This document shows, piece by piece, positions 34,679-46,320 of a stretch of DNA of 64,000 nt (positions are counted from its first letter, which is position 1; every line of letters begins with the position of its first letter). The notes beneath the pieces were generated by a model, which was given only the letters and a program-made list of their open reading frames with translations, had not been told where the DNA came from and searched no databases. The stretch comes from Coffea arabica (lineage: Eukaryota > Streptophyta > Magnoliopsida > Gentianales > Rubiaceae), in assembly GCF_036785885.1 (NCBI RefSeq), contig NC_092320.1, positions 24,057,557-24,121,556 on the forward strand. The letters are read 5' to 3'. A program made the position numbers and the translations under genes.

Positions 34679-36388
34679 CCACAACCATCCGCAGTCACAG
34701 TCGCACTACCTTTTGCGAAACCATTTCCTGACGTCTCTAGAATTGAGGTTTTTGTTGACGAAAACTTCAAAAGGTGGCAAGAACGTGTCTACTCTCTACT
34801 CGACATTCATGCAGTGGCCTATGCACTGACAGAATTTCAACCTACTGCAATTGTAGATGTCAAGATACAAGAGTCGTGGCAATATGCCAATAAGGTATGT
34901 CGACATACAATTTTACAAACACTTTCTAAGGAGTTATTTGACGTATTCTGTAGCTGCAAAGAAGCCAAGCAAATTTGGAAAGCATTGGTAACGAAGTTTA
35001 CCGCTGAAAACGGAACCAAACAAAAATTTGTTGTGGGAAAGTACAATCAATGGCAGATGACCGACGACAAAAAAATGAAAGCTCAGGTCACAGAATATCA
35101 AATATTATTCAAGGAGCTGAAAAATGAAGAGATCAAACTGCCCGAGAAATTTGATGCAGGCATGCTAATTGAAAAGCTACCTGAGTCATGGGCCGACTAC
35201 AAAAATAACCTAAAGCACAAGGAAGAAAATTACACAATTGATGAACTCGTGAAACACATCCTGATTGAAGATTCACACAGGAAGGAGTTGAGAGCTGCCA
35301 AAGCAAAGGAGATGGCATTTAAAGCTAATCTAGTACAAAGCAACAACAAAAGGTATGCCAATAAGTCCCAAAGTAACCAGTCTTGGAATCCCAACTACAA
35401 ACCAAAGAATCCCAATTTTAAGAAAAAGAAAGGCAATTGCTACAGTTGTGGAAAATCAGGTCACCATGCTGCTCAGTGCAGATATAATAAAGGTGACAAA
35501 GCAACTGGTAATCCTCCTAAGGCTAATTTAGTCGAAGGAGATGAAATAATTGCTGCAGTTATCTTAGAAGTAAACATTGTAGCCAATGTGAAAGAGTGGG
35601 TGGTAGACTCTGAAGCTACTCGGCACATATGTGCAAATCAAGAAGCGTTTTCCTCCTATACTCCAATAAAGGATGATGGAGAGGTAGTCTACCTTGGAGA
35701 CTCACGAACTGCTAAAGTTCTTGGTAAGGGCAAAGTGTTCTTGAAACTCACTTCAGGAAAAACTTTGGCCCTTAATGATGTACGGCATGTTCCAAATATT
35801 CGGGCAAATCTTGTTTCTGTGGCTTTGCTTGAAAAAGTTGGGGTGAAAGTGTCATTCGAATCTGATAAGATTGTAATGACAAGAAATAATGTGTTTGTAC
35901 GGAAAGGCTATTGTAACCAGGGACTTTTTGTACTTAACATTTCTAATGTGATCAACGAGAATGCTTCTTTTTCTGCTTATATTGTTGATTCAATTTCTTT
36001 ATGGCATGCAAGATTAGGACATGTTAATGTGAGTTATATAAAGAAAATGCAATCTTGCGGTCTAATTTCTGGTATTAATGAAAAAATGGACAAATGTGAG
36101 ATATGTGCAGAAACTAAAATGACAAAGAAGACTTGTATAACTGTTCAAAGAGAAACTGAACTATTAAATTTAATCCACACAGATTTAGATGATTTAAAAC
36201 AAACTATGACTAGAGGAGGAAAAAGATATTATGTTACTTTTATGGATGACTACTCTAGATATACTAAACTTTATTTACTTAGAAATAAAGATGATACTCA
36301 TAATGCCTTTTTATCTCATAAGTCTGAGGTAGAAAATCAACTTAATAAGAAGATAAAAAAAATTAGGTTTGATAGAGGAGGTGAATAG
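34679..36388 (+). pseudogene. Copia gag, protease and start of integrase
   Basis: One long frame: the gag part starts before 34740 (VFVDENFKRWQERVYSLLDI) and reaches a zinc knuckle, CYSCGKSGHHAAQC, near 35440. The protease is at WVVDSEATRHICANQEAF (about 35600), where the catalytic DSG is DSE. The GAG-pre-integrase block is LWHARLGHVNVSYI with CEICAETKM, the HHCC zinc site. The integrase core starts HTDLDDLKQTMTRGGKRYYV and FMDDYSRY, keeping the first two acidic residues. A TAG at 36386-36388 ends the frame just after DRGGE. No ATG is visible at the expected gag start. Confidence 0.88.
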
Positions 36389-37000
36389 TTAGCCTTAGAT
36401 AAATTTTGTGAATATGTAGGCATAATACACGAAATAACACCTCCTTATTCACCCGAATCTAATAGAGTAGCTGAAAGAAAAAATAGAACACTAAAAGAAA
36501 TGATGAATTCTATGTTAGTCAGTTCTCATGCTCCTGATAATTTATAGGGAGAATCTATCTTATCTGCATGTCACTTACAAAATAGGATATCTCATAAGAA
36601 AACTGGCAAAACCCCTTATGAATTATGAAAAAATTATAAACCTATTTTGAAATATTTGAAAGTATGGGGGTGTCTTGCTAATGTATTGTTGCCTGAACCT
36701 AAGAAAAGAAAATTAGGCTCTAAAACTTCTGATTGTATGTTTATTGGACATACTGAACATAGTGTTGCATATAAATTTCTTGTTTTAAGAAGTAATGTGC
36801 TTGATTGTAATACAATTATTGAGACAAAGAATGCTGAATTCTTTGAACATATTTTTTCACTGTCTAGTAAAATTTCTCATGCACCTGTTGCAATAAATAG
36901 AGAAATAATTCCGAATGAAAAATTAAGGAGTAAAAGGTCAAGAAAAGAATTTTCTTATGGAAATATTTTCAAACTTTTCTTGTTGATAATGATCCTTTAA
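36389..37000 (+). pseudogene. Copia integrase, C-terminal half
   Basis: It is in the same frame as the preceding block beyond its stop: ITPPYSPESNRVAERKN (the catalytic Glu of D-D-35-E, with canonical NGVAERKN), then RTLKEMMNSML, two more stops, and YLKVWGCLANVLLPEPKKRK with KLGSKTSDCMFIGH. This is the usual copia integrase C-terminus. The frame is lost near 36960. Confidence 0.83.
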
Positions 37001-38354
37001 CATACTCCGATACTATTTCTTCCCCTGATTGTAAATTTTGGAAAGAAGCAATTAAATCTAAAATCGATTCTATCTTGACAAATAAAACTTGGATTTTGGT
37101 AGACTTACCTCCTGGTGCAAAACCTATTGATTGTAAATGAATTTTTAAAAGAAAATATAACTCTGATGGCTCTATAAAAAAAGTCAAAACTCGTTTAGTA
37201 GCAAAAGGATTTTCCCAAAAATAAAATATTGACTATTTTGATACATTTGCACCAGTAACAAGAATTGCGTCTATTTAAGTTTTATTTGCTTTAGTTTCTA
37301 TCCATAAACTTGTCATTCATCAAATGGATGTCAAAACAACCTTTTTAAATGGTGATCTAGAAGAAGAAATTTACATGTTTCAACCTGAGGGGTGTATTGT
37401 ATTTGGACAAGAAAATAAGGTTTATAAACTAATTAAATCTTTTATGGCCTAAAACAAGCTCCTAAACAATGGCATGAGAAATTTAACCAAGTGTTGATAA
37501 AAGATGGATTCTCGTCAGTAGAAGTGGATAAATGTGTATATGTCAAAATTATAAATGATCAATATGTGATAATCAGTTTGTATGTGGATGATATGCTTAT
37601 ATTTGGTACTAGTCTAGATATTGTAAATAGTACTAAATATTTTTTGTCTTCTAATTTTGATATGAAAGATATGGGTGAAGCCAAAATGATATTGGGTGTT
37701 AAAATCATAAGGAGAGGTGATGGTATAATGTTGTCACAAGAACATTATACAGAGAGACTTCTTAGGAAGTTTAAAAATTATGATGTGACACATGTGAGTA
37801 CTCCTTATGACGCTAACACTTGTTAAAGAAATATTTGAGAGCATTGGTTTGCATTAGTCAGACTAATGAAATATTTGAGAAATACCATGAATTTTGGTAT
37901 CTTGTATAGTGGATTTCCCACTGTATTAAAGGGTTACAGTGATACTAATTGGATCTCTGATTCAAATGATACAAAATCCACTAGTGGTTATGTGTTCACC
38001 CTTGGTGGTGGTGCAGTAGCATGGAAGTCAGCCAGACAGACAATCATTGCTCGGTCAACTATGGAATCGGAATTCATAGCTCTAGAGTTGACTGGTTCTG
38101 AGGCGGATTGGTTAAGAAATTTATTAACCAATATTCCTCCTATTAAGGATCTGTTGCCTCCTATGTCTATACACTGTGACTGTCAAGCAACTATTGCCGT
38201 TGCAAAAAATAAATCTTATAATTGTAAAAGTCGACACATGAGATTGAGACATGATGTCATAAAGCAGCTGCTTAAAGATGGAATTATTTCCATTAATTTT
38301 GTGAAATCAGAATTGAATTTGGCCGATCCTCTGACTAAACCTGTAGCAAGATAA
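37001..38354 (+). pseudogene. Copia reverse transcriptase and RNase H, broken and partly deleted
   Basis: RT blocks in order: FWKEAIKSKIDSILTNKTW, LVAKGFSQK, HQMDVKTTFLNGDLEEEIYM, YGLKQAPKQWHEKF and ISLYVDDMLIFGT (catalytic YVDD intact). The block at 37491-37826 ends after STPYDANTC. The next block, from 37866, starts [12 protein letters not shown], so the segment between (normally SLMYL...RPDI) is missing. RNase H follows: [54 protein letters not shown]. Confidence 0.88.
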
Positions 38355-38967
38355 TTAATTCTTCAAACTACAAGGAAAATGGGACTTGGGCCAACGGTTG
38401 TCAACAGAGATGGTAACCAACCTATATGATTGGTGATCCCATGAAATAGGTTCATATGGGTAATAACAAGTCGATATTGACTATAAAGCACTTGAAATTT
38501 AAGTCCTTTTTAAAATAAGTGCTTTGACTGCTAGTAATTGTGAGGTTGAGTTTAAATACTCTTAATGAATTTATATCCCTTTAAAGAGGTGTATTTAGGG
38601 CAGTATACACTTGATAAATTCACTTTTATGTGAGTGGAGTGGGGCCGCTCCTATAAGATTTTTTTTTTTGGCCGAATCTTTAGAGTTCTCATGAACAACC
38701 AGGCAGGTGCACGGCCTAAATGCGCGAAACTGCATTGAACAGCAAAATTATGGGTTATAATGTGATTGATAAGATCTCTGTCATACAACAAGAATTATTG
38801 GTTCATAGAAAGATATTTTTCACCAATAATTCTGTAAGACATATTTTATTAATTTAAGTTTGGCTCATAGTCCAAAAGACACCAAACTGATTACATTAAG
38901 CTCAGACAAATCCAGCAGATGTTTATACTCTTTTGTCCAAAATCTTTTGAAATAGGTGGGAGATTGT

Positions 38968-39583
38968 TGTGAATGATAGATATTTCAAAAGATTTTATTA
39001 TGTTTGTTATGATAAGAGTTTATCTGATAAAGTTTTCCAAACGTTTGTTCCTATTTTTAGGGAGAAATTTTCAAAGATAAGATTTTGATAAGGCCTAAAA
39101 AGCAAGTTCAGAAGGCTAGTTGATGTGTTTCAGCCAAAGGATTTGTTCAAGTGCTTTAACTATTTCAAACATTTCAGTTTTCACAACAGTGGATAAGTCT
39201 AAATAATAAAATCTTATCATGTTGCAAACAATCCAAGAAACATGCAAATCTTCTATGGGAAATCAGATTTCATTCTTCAAAGCACAATCTCATGAAGCCT
39301 ATAAATGGAGCCATTTGTCTGGCTCTTTACACACCGATTGAACGAAGACTACACTTTGAAAACTCTCTCCTCCCTCTCCTCTATCTGCTCTTCTTAATAT
39401 TCTTATATTCCTGCTGGTTTTGAAACGAAATTTGCTGGTTCTATGTCCCTCTCACAAAATAGAGGAAGACTTGTTTAATATTGGGGAAATGTTTCAATAC
39501 CCTGAAATAGTTTCTTAGGACTGTACTTTCAAGCACGACTCAAGTGTTCAAGTGTTAGCATTATTCTGGCCATTTATACTACA
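38968..39583 (+). repeat. 3' LTR of the Tnt1/Tork-like element
   Basis: Same length and ends as the 5' LTR (TGTGAATG...TATACTACA), preceded by GGTGGGAGAT. Confidence 0.88.
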
Positions 39584-40181
39584 TGTTTTTCTCTCTTTTC
39601 TTGTTGTTTATCTTTCTCCCGCCACCTCCCCCTTTTTCCTCTTGTTCTCCTCTCTTTCTTTTGCTACGTTTTGATGATATTTATAAGGAAATCCAACCTC
39701 CAAACCCTCATCTCAAGGGTTGTTATGAAAGCTGACTTTGCTGGAAATTTTTGGGGCCATTGATCCATTTTCACAGCTGTTTTTCTTGATAAAAATCCAG
39801 TGATGAGGTGTCCCGTTGTACTGAGGGCTTGAATGGAGGAAAAATTTCAAGAAAAATGAATGGAAAATGGCCGAAAGATGCTGCTGCAAATTTTGTACTA
39901 TTGCTCCTCTTCTTCGTACGAAGAAGAGGAGGAATCCAGCACGTGTGTGCGTTTTCCTTCCTTTTTTTTTCAAAACAGATTTTGATTTTTGTTTTCTGCT
40001 TTTTTTTTCTTTTTTTCTTTCCTTTTCTTTTCTGATTTTTAAAATGATTTTTGTTAAATGATTTTTCTCAAGAAATAGAAAATGAAACAAATAAATTTAA
40101 ATAAAATAAAATTTAACTAAAATGAACAAAAGTAGGAATAGAATGAAATAAAAATGTTAAAATTTTGGTGTCTACACAAAT

Positions 40182-40390
40182 ATATTGGGTTATAATGATT
40201 TATCCAATTGGAAGATATGGAGGAACATCAATGTTATCTATATTTGTATTGATTTCTTAAATCTATTGTATCTATTGATTTCCGATCTATATATATATAT
40301 ATATATCTGTATCACATTTATTTGATGTATTTTCTACCATCAGTGTTGATTTATTTAATGAAATGATTTTTTCTATTAGAAAAAAATGAA
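40182..40390 (+). repeat. Right part of the old interspersed repeat
   Basis: It continues the repeat broken at 32356. ATATATCTGTATCACAT and ATGTATTTTCTACCAT match 5890-5930, and it ends TTTTTTCTATTAGAAAAAAA, again an A-rich end. Confidence 0.45.
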
Positions 40391-42378
40391 GATTGTGAGA
40401 AATATGGATTTTGTGGTTGATTAATTGAAAACAGATATTATGTGAAGTTAAAGAATGAATCCAAGCACAATGAATGCTTTAAGGCATAAATTTGAATTTA
40501 AAATCAATTAATAAAAATCCTATAAAAAGATTTCATGTCAAATATGGATTTCACTCCAAAAAGTGAGGAATTAATTTTGAAAGAAATCAATCAAATTCTT
40601 TTCAAAAAAATAAAACCTATTTTTAATTGTTTAGAAAATGATTGACTGACTTGAAAATATCAGAAAATATCTTCTACACATTATGAAACATGTAGAGAGT
40701 TAATTTTGACAGCAAGACATAATTTTTTTAAAGACTTTCAAAAAAAAAACTTGAAGAGTGATCCTGTTATTGCCAGATAGGTTAACCTAAAGATCAGACG
40801 ATGACTGAGAGATCAATGTTATCCCAACAATTAAATACAAATATAAAGCTAGATTGTTATATGCTCTTTGGTATAAATTGATCTTGTGTATCAAATCAAT
40901 TATGCTAAGAACTTACCAGTGAGATCTTATGTGCCCAATAATACAATACTCTTACTCATAAGAGACGGCAAGATGTTCTTTTTTGTTGTGCATGGTTTTT
41001 TTTATTTATATGCCCAATGATACATTACTCTTGCACATAAACCTGATCTGTGCATTTTTTTACTTCTCCTGCAGGTGACCAAGAATGAAGGTAATCACCA
41101 AAACCATAGAGTAAATTCTCATGGTCTCTCATGGTCATCACAAGCAATTAGTATTTCTTTTTTCCTTGTACATTATCTTTTCTACAAAAAGAAAAGTTTT
41201 CTTGTTTCATTTCTATATCCAAGTCAAAGGAAAAATATTTAACTCCTAGCCAAGATGCTCAATTCTGATGATTAAATTAGTTGGATGAACTTATCCCTTT
41301 CTTCTCTTTTTTTTTTCAATTCGATGTTCAATTCGTTAGATTAAAATATTTTTTTGTTAGATTAAATTAGTTAGATGTTTAATTCTGAAGATTCTTCCCC
41401 CCCCGGGGCGGGGTGACATGGTTTATTTCGTTAAATTTTTTTTAGTGGACTAATTTTTACATATCACTGATTAACCGGAGAATGCCATCAAACTTGTCAA
41501 GGCACATCTGGTAAAAGAATGCATCGTCCCCGTGGGTAATTGTAACCAAAGAATGCCAACATTAATGATATTTTGCTTCCAAAATTTCTAAACAACATAA
41601 TCTTCCCTTCTTTTCTCTTCTTTTGTTTCTCTACTCACATTTTCTCATTTTTTTCTTTTCTATACTAAACTCCCAAACTAGCCGCAAGTCTTCCTTATTA
41701 ACATATATAATCTATGTGTGAATGCAATTGCCTCTAATTAAATTGCTTGCTGTTGTGGCGCTCTCCTATTGGCTGATTGGTGGTAGTCCTCCAATTGATT
41801 CCAATTTGATGAATTGTTGTCTCCTGATTTGTCAATTGGTGGTTGTCCTCTCAATTGCACATGAAAATGGTTATGTGGTGAGTTTTGATTGGTCAATTGT
41901 GATGAAATTTGGCCTTCTTTTTTTCTTCCCCAACGCATTTTCTTTTCCTTTCCCAACAGATTTTTTTTTACTATGCTCAATTGAATTGTTTTGATTTTGA
42001 TTGGTCAGATGTTAATGCAGTGTTAAGTTTAATTATCACTTTTTTTTTTAGATTGTTATCGAAAAAATGCCCTCTTTTTTTTTGCGATTAATGCTTTGTT
42101 GGTTATTTGGCCACCTTTTTTTTTTGCTCCAACGGATCATATTAACAAAAAATGGCCTTTTTTTCTCTTCCACCAAATTGCATCTATTTACCAATACTTT
42201 GCAATTAATTGTTAATAGCTACTTAATAATGCCTTTTTTTGTCATCCAATGGATCGTGTTTAATTAGCGATTCCTTGCAGTTGTTAGCCAAAAAAAAGGC
42301 ATTTTTTTTGTTCCCAAAAAATTTTTAATTATCAATTTTTTTATAGATGATATCGAAAAAATGCCCTGTTTTGCCATT
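40391..42378. other. Non-coding region before the Helitron genes
   Basis: No gene supported. T-rich sequence with open stretches at 41722-41994 and 41909-42267 is dominated by phenylalanine/leucine codons from T runs and is not coding. The phrases AATGGATC..., GCAATTAATTG and TTTTTTGTC recur down to 43200, suggesting old local duplications. A Helitron 5' terminus could lie here but I cannot place it. Confidence 0.35.
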
Positions 42379-42391
42379 AATGCTTCATTAG

Positions 42392-42647
42392 TTTTTTTTT
42401 TGTTAAATTATATTTTTATTTATAAGAAAATCAATACAAAGGACAAGGGACCATATTTTTCGGAGCATTTTACAAAGAATGTTCTCGCATGCTTCTTTTT
42501 ACCCTCCAAACCACTGGTACTCCCCATTTGTCAAGCCTGAGTTCCCCTCTTGCTAACGTAGAAATTGCCTGATGATTTTTATAAACTCGAAGCGAGTCCT
42601 GGGTGTGCGTAACCCCGACGTTGGCCAAAGCGTCCGCCACGTTGGCC
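42392..42647 (-). mobile_element. 5'-truncated LINE insertion with 13-bp target duplication
   Basis: It is flanked by identical AATGCTTCATTAG at 42379-42391 and 42648-42660. On the minus strand it begins inside a LINE RNase H domain (ANVADALANVGVTHTQDSLR) and runs through the C-terminal tail (GELRLDKWGVPVVW) to a stop. It ends with a 3' UTR and a poly-A tail, seen as TTTTTTTTTT at 42392. Only 256 bp were inserted, a textbook 5'-truncated L1 event. Confidence 0.93.
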
Positions 42648-43020
42648 AATGCTTCATTAGTTAATTAATAATTTCACTTTTTTATTGGCTGACAAATCCT
42701 TCTCTAAATGCACGTAGGATTGTGCTAAAATTTGGCCTTCTTTTGTTTTTTTGCCCAGCGGATCTCATTGACAAAAATTGAGCTTCTTTTTTATCTCCAA
42801 CGAATTGCATCTTATTGCCAATACCTTGCAATTAGTTGGTAAAAACTAATCAATGTCAACCAATTTTGCCCTTTTTATCTTGTCCACGAAAGCACTGTTT
42901 GTTGTCGATTTTTTCCAGCTAATTCTTATTAGTACCTGATTAGTACCATCGGTTTAAATTAACCAACAAATTTCTCCTTTTGCTTTTTTTCCCCCTGCAA
43001 CTTATGTTTGCTTGTCAAAT

Positions 43021-44070
43021 TTTTACAATTGATTGTTAACAATTAGTTATTGACTGATTAGTACTATTATGTTGGGTTAACAAAAAGGTTCCTTTTTTTT
43101 GTCCTAACACTTATGTTTACCTATCAATTTTTCGCAATTAATTGTTAGCAGTTAATTAATTGCTCGTTCAATTTTTTACTATTGTCCAACAAAATTATGT
43201 TTAATTGTCGGTTTTTTCTCATCATTTTTATTTGTTAACAATTAATTAATTAGTTGGCCTACGATTTTAACTATTCAAGAAAATGCATCTCTATTAATAT
43301 CATCTTTGCTAAGAAAATTATCTTTTTTCGTATCTTTGCCTGGAAATTGTGCTTACCCATTACTTACTTTGATTTTAAAATGTACTTTCTGTGCATTTTA
43401 ATCAAATGTATCCTCAGCCACCACTTCTGATTACTTTCGTTTGGTGGGGAGTTGTTGTATTTGATGTGAAAGTTGGGACCTCTGTTTTACTATATTACCC
43501 AGCCTTTGTCTTTTAATTTGCTCTTTCTCTCAATGTAGTTTCTCTTTTTACAATTGATTGTTAACAATTAGTTATTGGCTGATTAGTACCAATATATTGG
43601 GTTAACAAAAAAGTTCTTTTTTTTGTCCTAACACTTATGTTTACCTATTAATTTCTCGCAATTAATTGGCAGCGGTTAATTAATTGCTCATTCCATTTTT
43701 GCTATTGTCCAACAAAATTATGTTTAATTGTTGGTTTTTTCTCGTTATTTTTATTTGTTAATAATTAATTAATTAGTTGGCTTGCGTTTTTGACCATTCA
43801 AAACAATGCCTCTCTATTAATATCATTTTTTCTAAGAAGATTATCTTCTTTTGTGTCTTTACCTGGAAAGTTGGGCTTACCCATTACTTGCTTTGATTTT
43901 AAAATCTACTTTCTATGCATTTTAATCAAATGCATCCTCAGCCATCACTTCCGATTACTTTCATTTGGTGGGAAGTTGTTGTATTTGATGTGAAAGTTGG
44001 GACCTCTATTTTACTATATTACCCAGCCTTTATCTTTTAATTTGCTCTCTCTCTCAATGTGGTCTCTCTT
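43021..44070 (+). repeat. Tandem duplication, two copies of about 525 bp
   Basis: Copy 1 is 43021-43545 and copy 2 is 43546-44070. Both start TTTTACAATTGATTGTTAAC and end in a CTCTCAATGT...TCTCTTTT phrase, with scattered differences throughout. The unit is non-coding and rich in AATTAATTG. It lies about 1.1 kb upstream of the Helitron Rep coding region. Confidence 0.9.
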
Positions 44071-45189
44071 TTTTGGTTTCTTTATCATAGTCATGTTTGT
44101 AAAAATGGAGTAGCCATCACTGTGAAGTCCTGCCAAACATCGCCTTTTAGCCTTGCTCTATTCAGGGATAATCCTGTGTTTTTCCTTTGTACAATGGTTG
44201 CTAACATTGCCTGATTTGACTTAGCAGAAATTCGGCGGCTTACCATCATGATCGGTGGTAAATGTACAGCTATTGCATTGTTCCTTCTAATCCCTTTCTG
44301 TTGCTTTTTCGCTGGACAAAAAAAAAGGTTAGTAATCAGCTTGCTTCTTCTCTTGCTCTTGCTTCTTTTAGACTTTTTTCGTTGCTAATTTTCTGAATTG
44401 GTTTTAGCGTGCAGAGTTGCTATTGCTGCTGTGTTGCTATTGAGTGTCTTGCTTCAAGATCATTTTACTTAGCCTCTGTGTTGAGCTTTTTTTTTTAAAC
44501 TTAATTAGCTTATTATCTTGTTATTTCTCTTCTTTATCAGTTTCTTTCTTTTCTCATGCACCAGTTTAGTCCCTTTAATTTTTTCATTGCTTTTCAACCT
44601 ATTAACATGGGTTTATTTTTTCCTTTTTCTCTTTCTTTTCCCTATTAGCTTTTGTATGATCGATTTTATTGTGGTACTGCCTACTCTTCTTTGATTCTAC
44701 CGTGTGGATTTTCTGCAGTCAAACAAATTAGTGTTTCTGGTTCTCCTCTCTTCCACCTTTCTTTTATATTTTACCATTTAGATTCCGTCCCTTTTACTTG
44801 TATTTTCTGCTATCTCGTTGGTTGCATCTTGTTCAAGTCTTACTTCTTTGACTTTTGAATTGTCGAACCTTATTTACTTCTTGCCGTTTCTTGTTTGCTC
44901 CACATACAAGGAGTTATTCTGCTCCTGTTCCTGTGCAATTACACCTAAAGGATAAAAATTACAGGCAGCCTTGCATTGCATACTGAACTGGCTTTTGTTA
45001 CTTATTTTATGCATCTATTTCGTTTGCTTACTGCTTATTTGTTGTAAAATTTCTTACCTTCCTGCTCATTGCTTGCTTATTAATTTTAGGTTAGTATTTT
45101 ACAAACCTGTTCCTTTTTTTGTTAATTGGTAAAATTTTGCCTTTTTTATATAGTCCTTTGACATTGTACACTTTAAACAATTAAAGTGA
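44071..45189 (+). other. T-rich non-coding leader upstream of the Helitron Rep gene
   Basis: Pyrimidine-rich sequence without coding features. It looks like leader or intron sequence of the Helitron transcript, because the first Rep-like coding block follows directly. No promoter motif is convincing. Confidence 0.35.
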
Positions 45190-46320
45190 ATGGGTAGAAG
45201 TTCTACTCACTGCAAAAGGTATGCAGAAATGCCGGACATAGAAAAAAATGAGTTTCTGCACCGTCGAAGAGAAGATAGGGCCGCCAAGAAAAAAGAAAAG
45301 CATTTTCTCTCGCGTATTCGTAAGGTTCCACTTGGTTATGTAGAAACAGATGTTTCTTTCCCTGAAACACTCATTGTCCCGTGTGATAGTGGAAAGCAAC
45401 CTTTTATGCATGGCCAAATGCTAGAAAATAGGGGTTTTAAGAACGGCCAAGATAACGTCGGTGTTATTGCTGAAGTGTTACAAGATATGTCATCTCATGA
45501 GTCTGCTTCCTTTAATCTTCATAGTCGTTCTACTTCCTCTTCTAGGGAAGTGCATTCTGCACCAGCAACAGGTGTACTAGGAGGTACTATCAGTGTTACC
45601 CATTCCTAGCCTTTTTCTTCATGTCCAGTTCTTATTTTTGAAAACATCTTTACTCTCTTCTCCACGGATTGAACCTTCCATATTGTTGTTCTGTGCAAGT
45701 AAGTAAACCTTATTTTGTGACCTGCAGAACATCCACTCATTGATATGGCTAATCTTAGGAGCTATCAACCTACATCCCTCCATGGAAAAAGGAAAAGCTT
45801 TGGCTCCTGTTCTTTTACAGCTCCGCCTGATCTTCATCTATTTAACAAAAAGAATAGGAGCTCTGCCTCTGTAACAATGATTGATAAACTAACAAATTTT
45901 CTGGAAGCTTCTTACTGAGACAAAGAGATCTTACCTATGAACAATCTTTTTGAATATATGATTGAATATTGTCCTTTTACTGATTTTTCCATGATTTCTA
46001 AAAAGCTGTATTCTCCTCTTCATGAGTGCCAAAGTTCTGGAACAAAAACTGATTGCTTTAACCCTCTTATGTTGCCTGACCAAACAAGCAGCTTTCCTCT
46101 TCTGTCTGATGGAACCATGCAACACTTTTGCACTGACAAACACGTTTTACCTGATAATGAACTTTTTGAAAATATCGTTAAGTTCTCTCCTTTTCCTGAT
46201 CCTTACATGGACTTCGGAAAAAATCAACTTGTCTTGAATGATATCCATAGAGAATTATATCTGCAAAAAGAAATATCTATCTCTAAGAAACAATCTTCTG
46301 CACCAGCATCTACTCCTCAA
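45190..46320 (+). pseudogene. Helitron RepHel, N-terminal segments
   Basis: The first block (45190-about 45580) reads MGRSSTHCKRYAEMPDIEKN then HRRREDRAAKKKE, the basic start usual in plant Helitron proteins. After an intron-like gap ending GCAG at about 45727, a second block runs 45728-46320 with one stop at 45916 (MANLRSYQPTSLHGKRKS..., then MNNLFEYMIEYC...). It ends at a donor-like CAAG|GTATAT. These poorly conserved parts precede the domain proper. Confidence 0.6.

Larger units (their letters stand above)
34027..39583 (+). mobile_element. Ty1/copia element (Tnt1/Tork-like), nearly full length but mutated
   Basis: Both LTRs (34027-34642 and 38968-39583) are 616 bp, with about 30 differences by hand count, roughly 95% identity. 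Between them gag, protease, integrase, RT and RNase H follow in copia order. There are stop codons, frameshifts near 36960 and 37443, and a deletion near 37826-37860. The polypurine tract GGTGGGAGAT precedes the 3' LTR. The target duplication is ambiguous: the outside 5-mers GTACA and TGTTT do not match, though both edges contain ACATG. Confidence 0.9.
32357..40176 (+). mobile_element. Solo LTR (Ty3/gypsy-like), itself carrying two later insertions
   Basis: The left end is TGTCACGCTCC, the right end is GGTGTCTACA, and perfect 5-bp duplications CAAAT lie at 32352-32356 and 40177-40181. Removing the MITE (33236-33879) and the copia element (34027-39583) leaves about 1.6 kb of non-coding sequence with TG...CA ends and no gag-pol, which is what LTR-LTR recombination leaves behind. 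Its family is a guess from the TGTCACG...GGTGTCTACA ends often seen on plant gypsy LTRs. Confidence 0.7.

Noticed and set aside
34022..39588. Target-site duplication ACATG for the Tnt1-like copia element
   Set aside because: It would require LTR ends that do not start TG at the point where the two LTRs begin to match. The simple outside 5-mers differ, so I left it unresolved.
39713..40090. Open frames on both strands (Lys/Arg-rich and Phe-rich)
   Set aside because: They arise from T/A homopolymer runs inside the right part of the solo LTR.
41660..41675. TCTATACTAAACTCC as the Helitron 5' end
   Set aside because: Helitrons start with TC after an A, and here the preceding base is T. There is no second copy to support it.
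41722..42267. Three overlapping Phe/Leu-rich open frames suggesting a membrane protein
   Set aside because: T-rich low-complexity DNA reads as Phe/Leu in any frame. There is no start context, conservation or motif.
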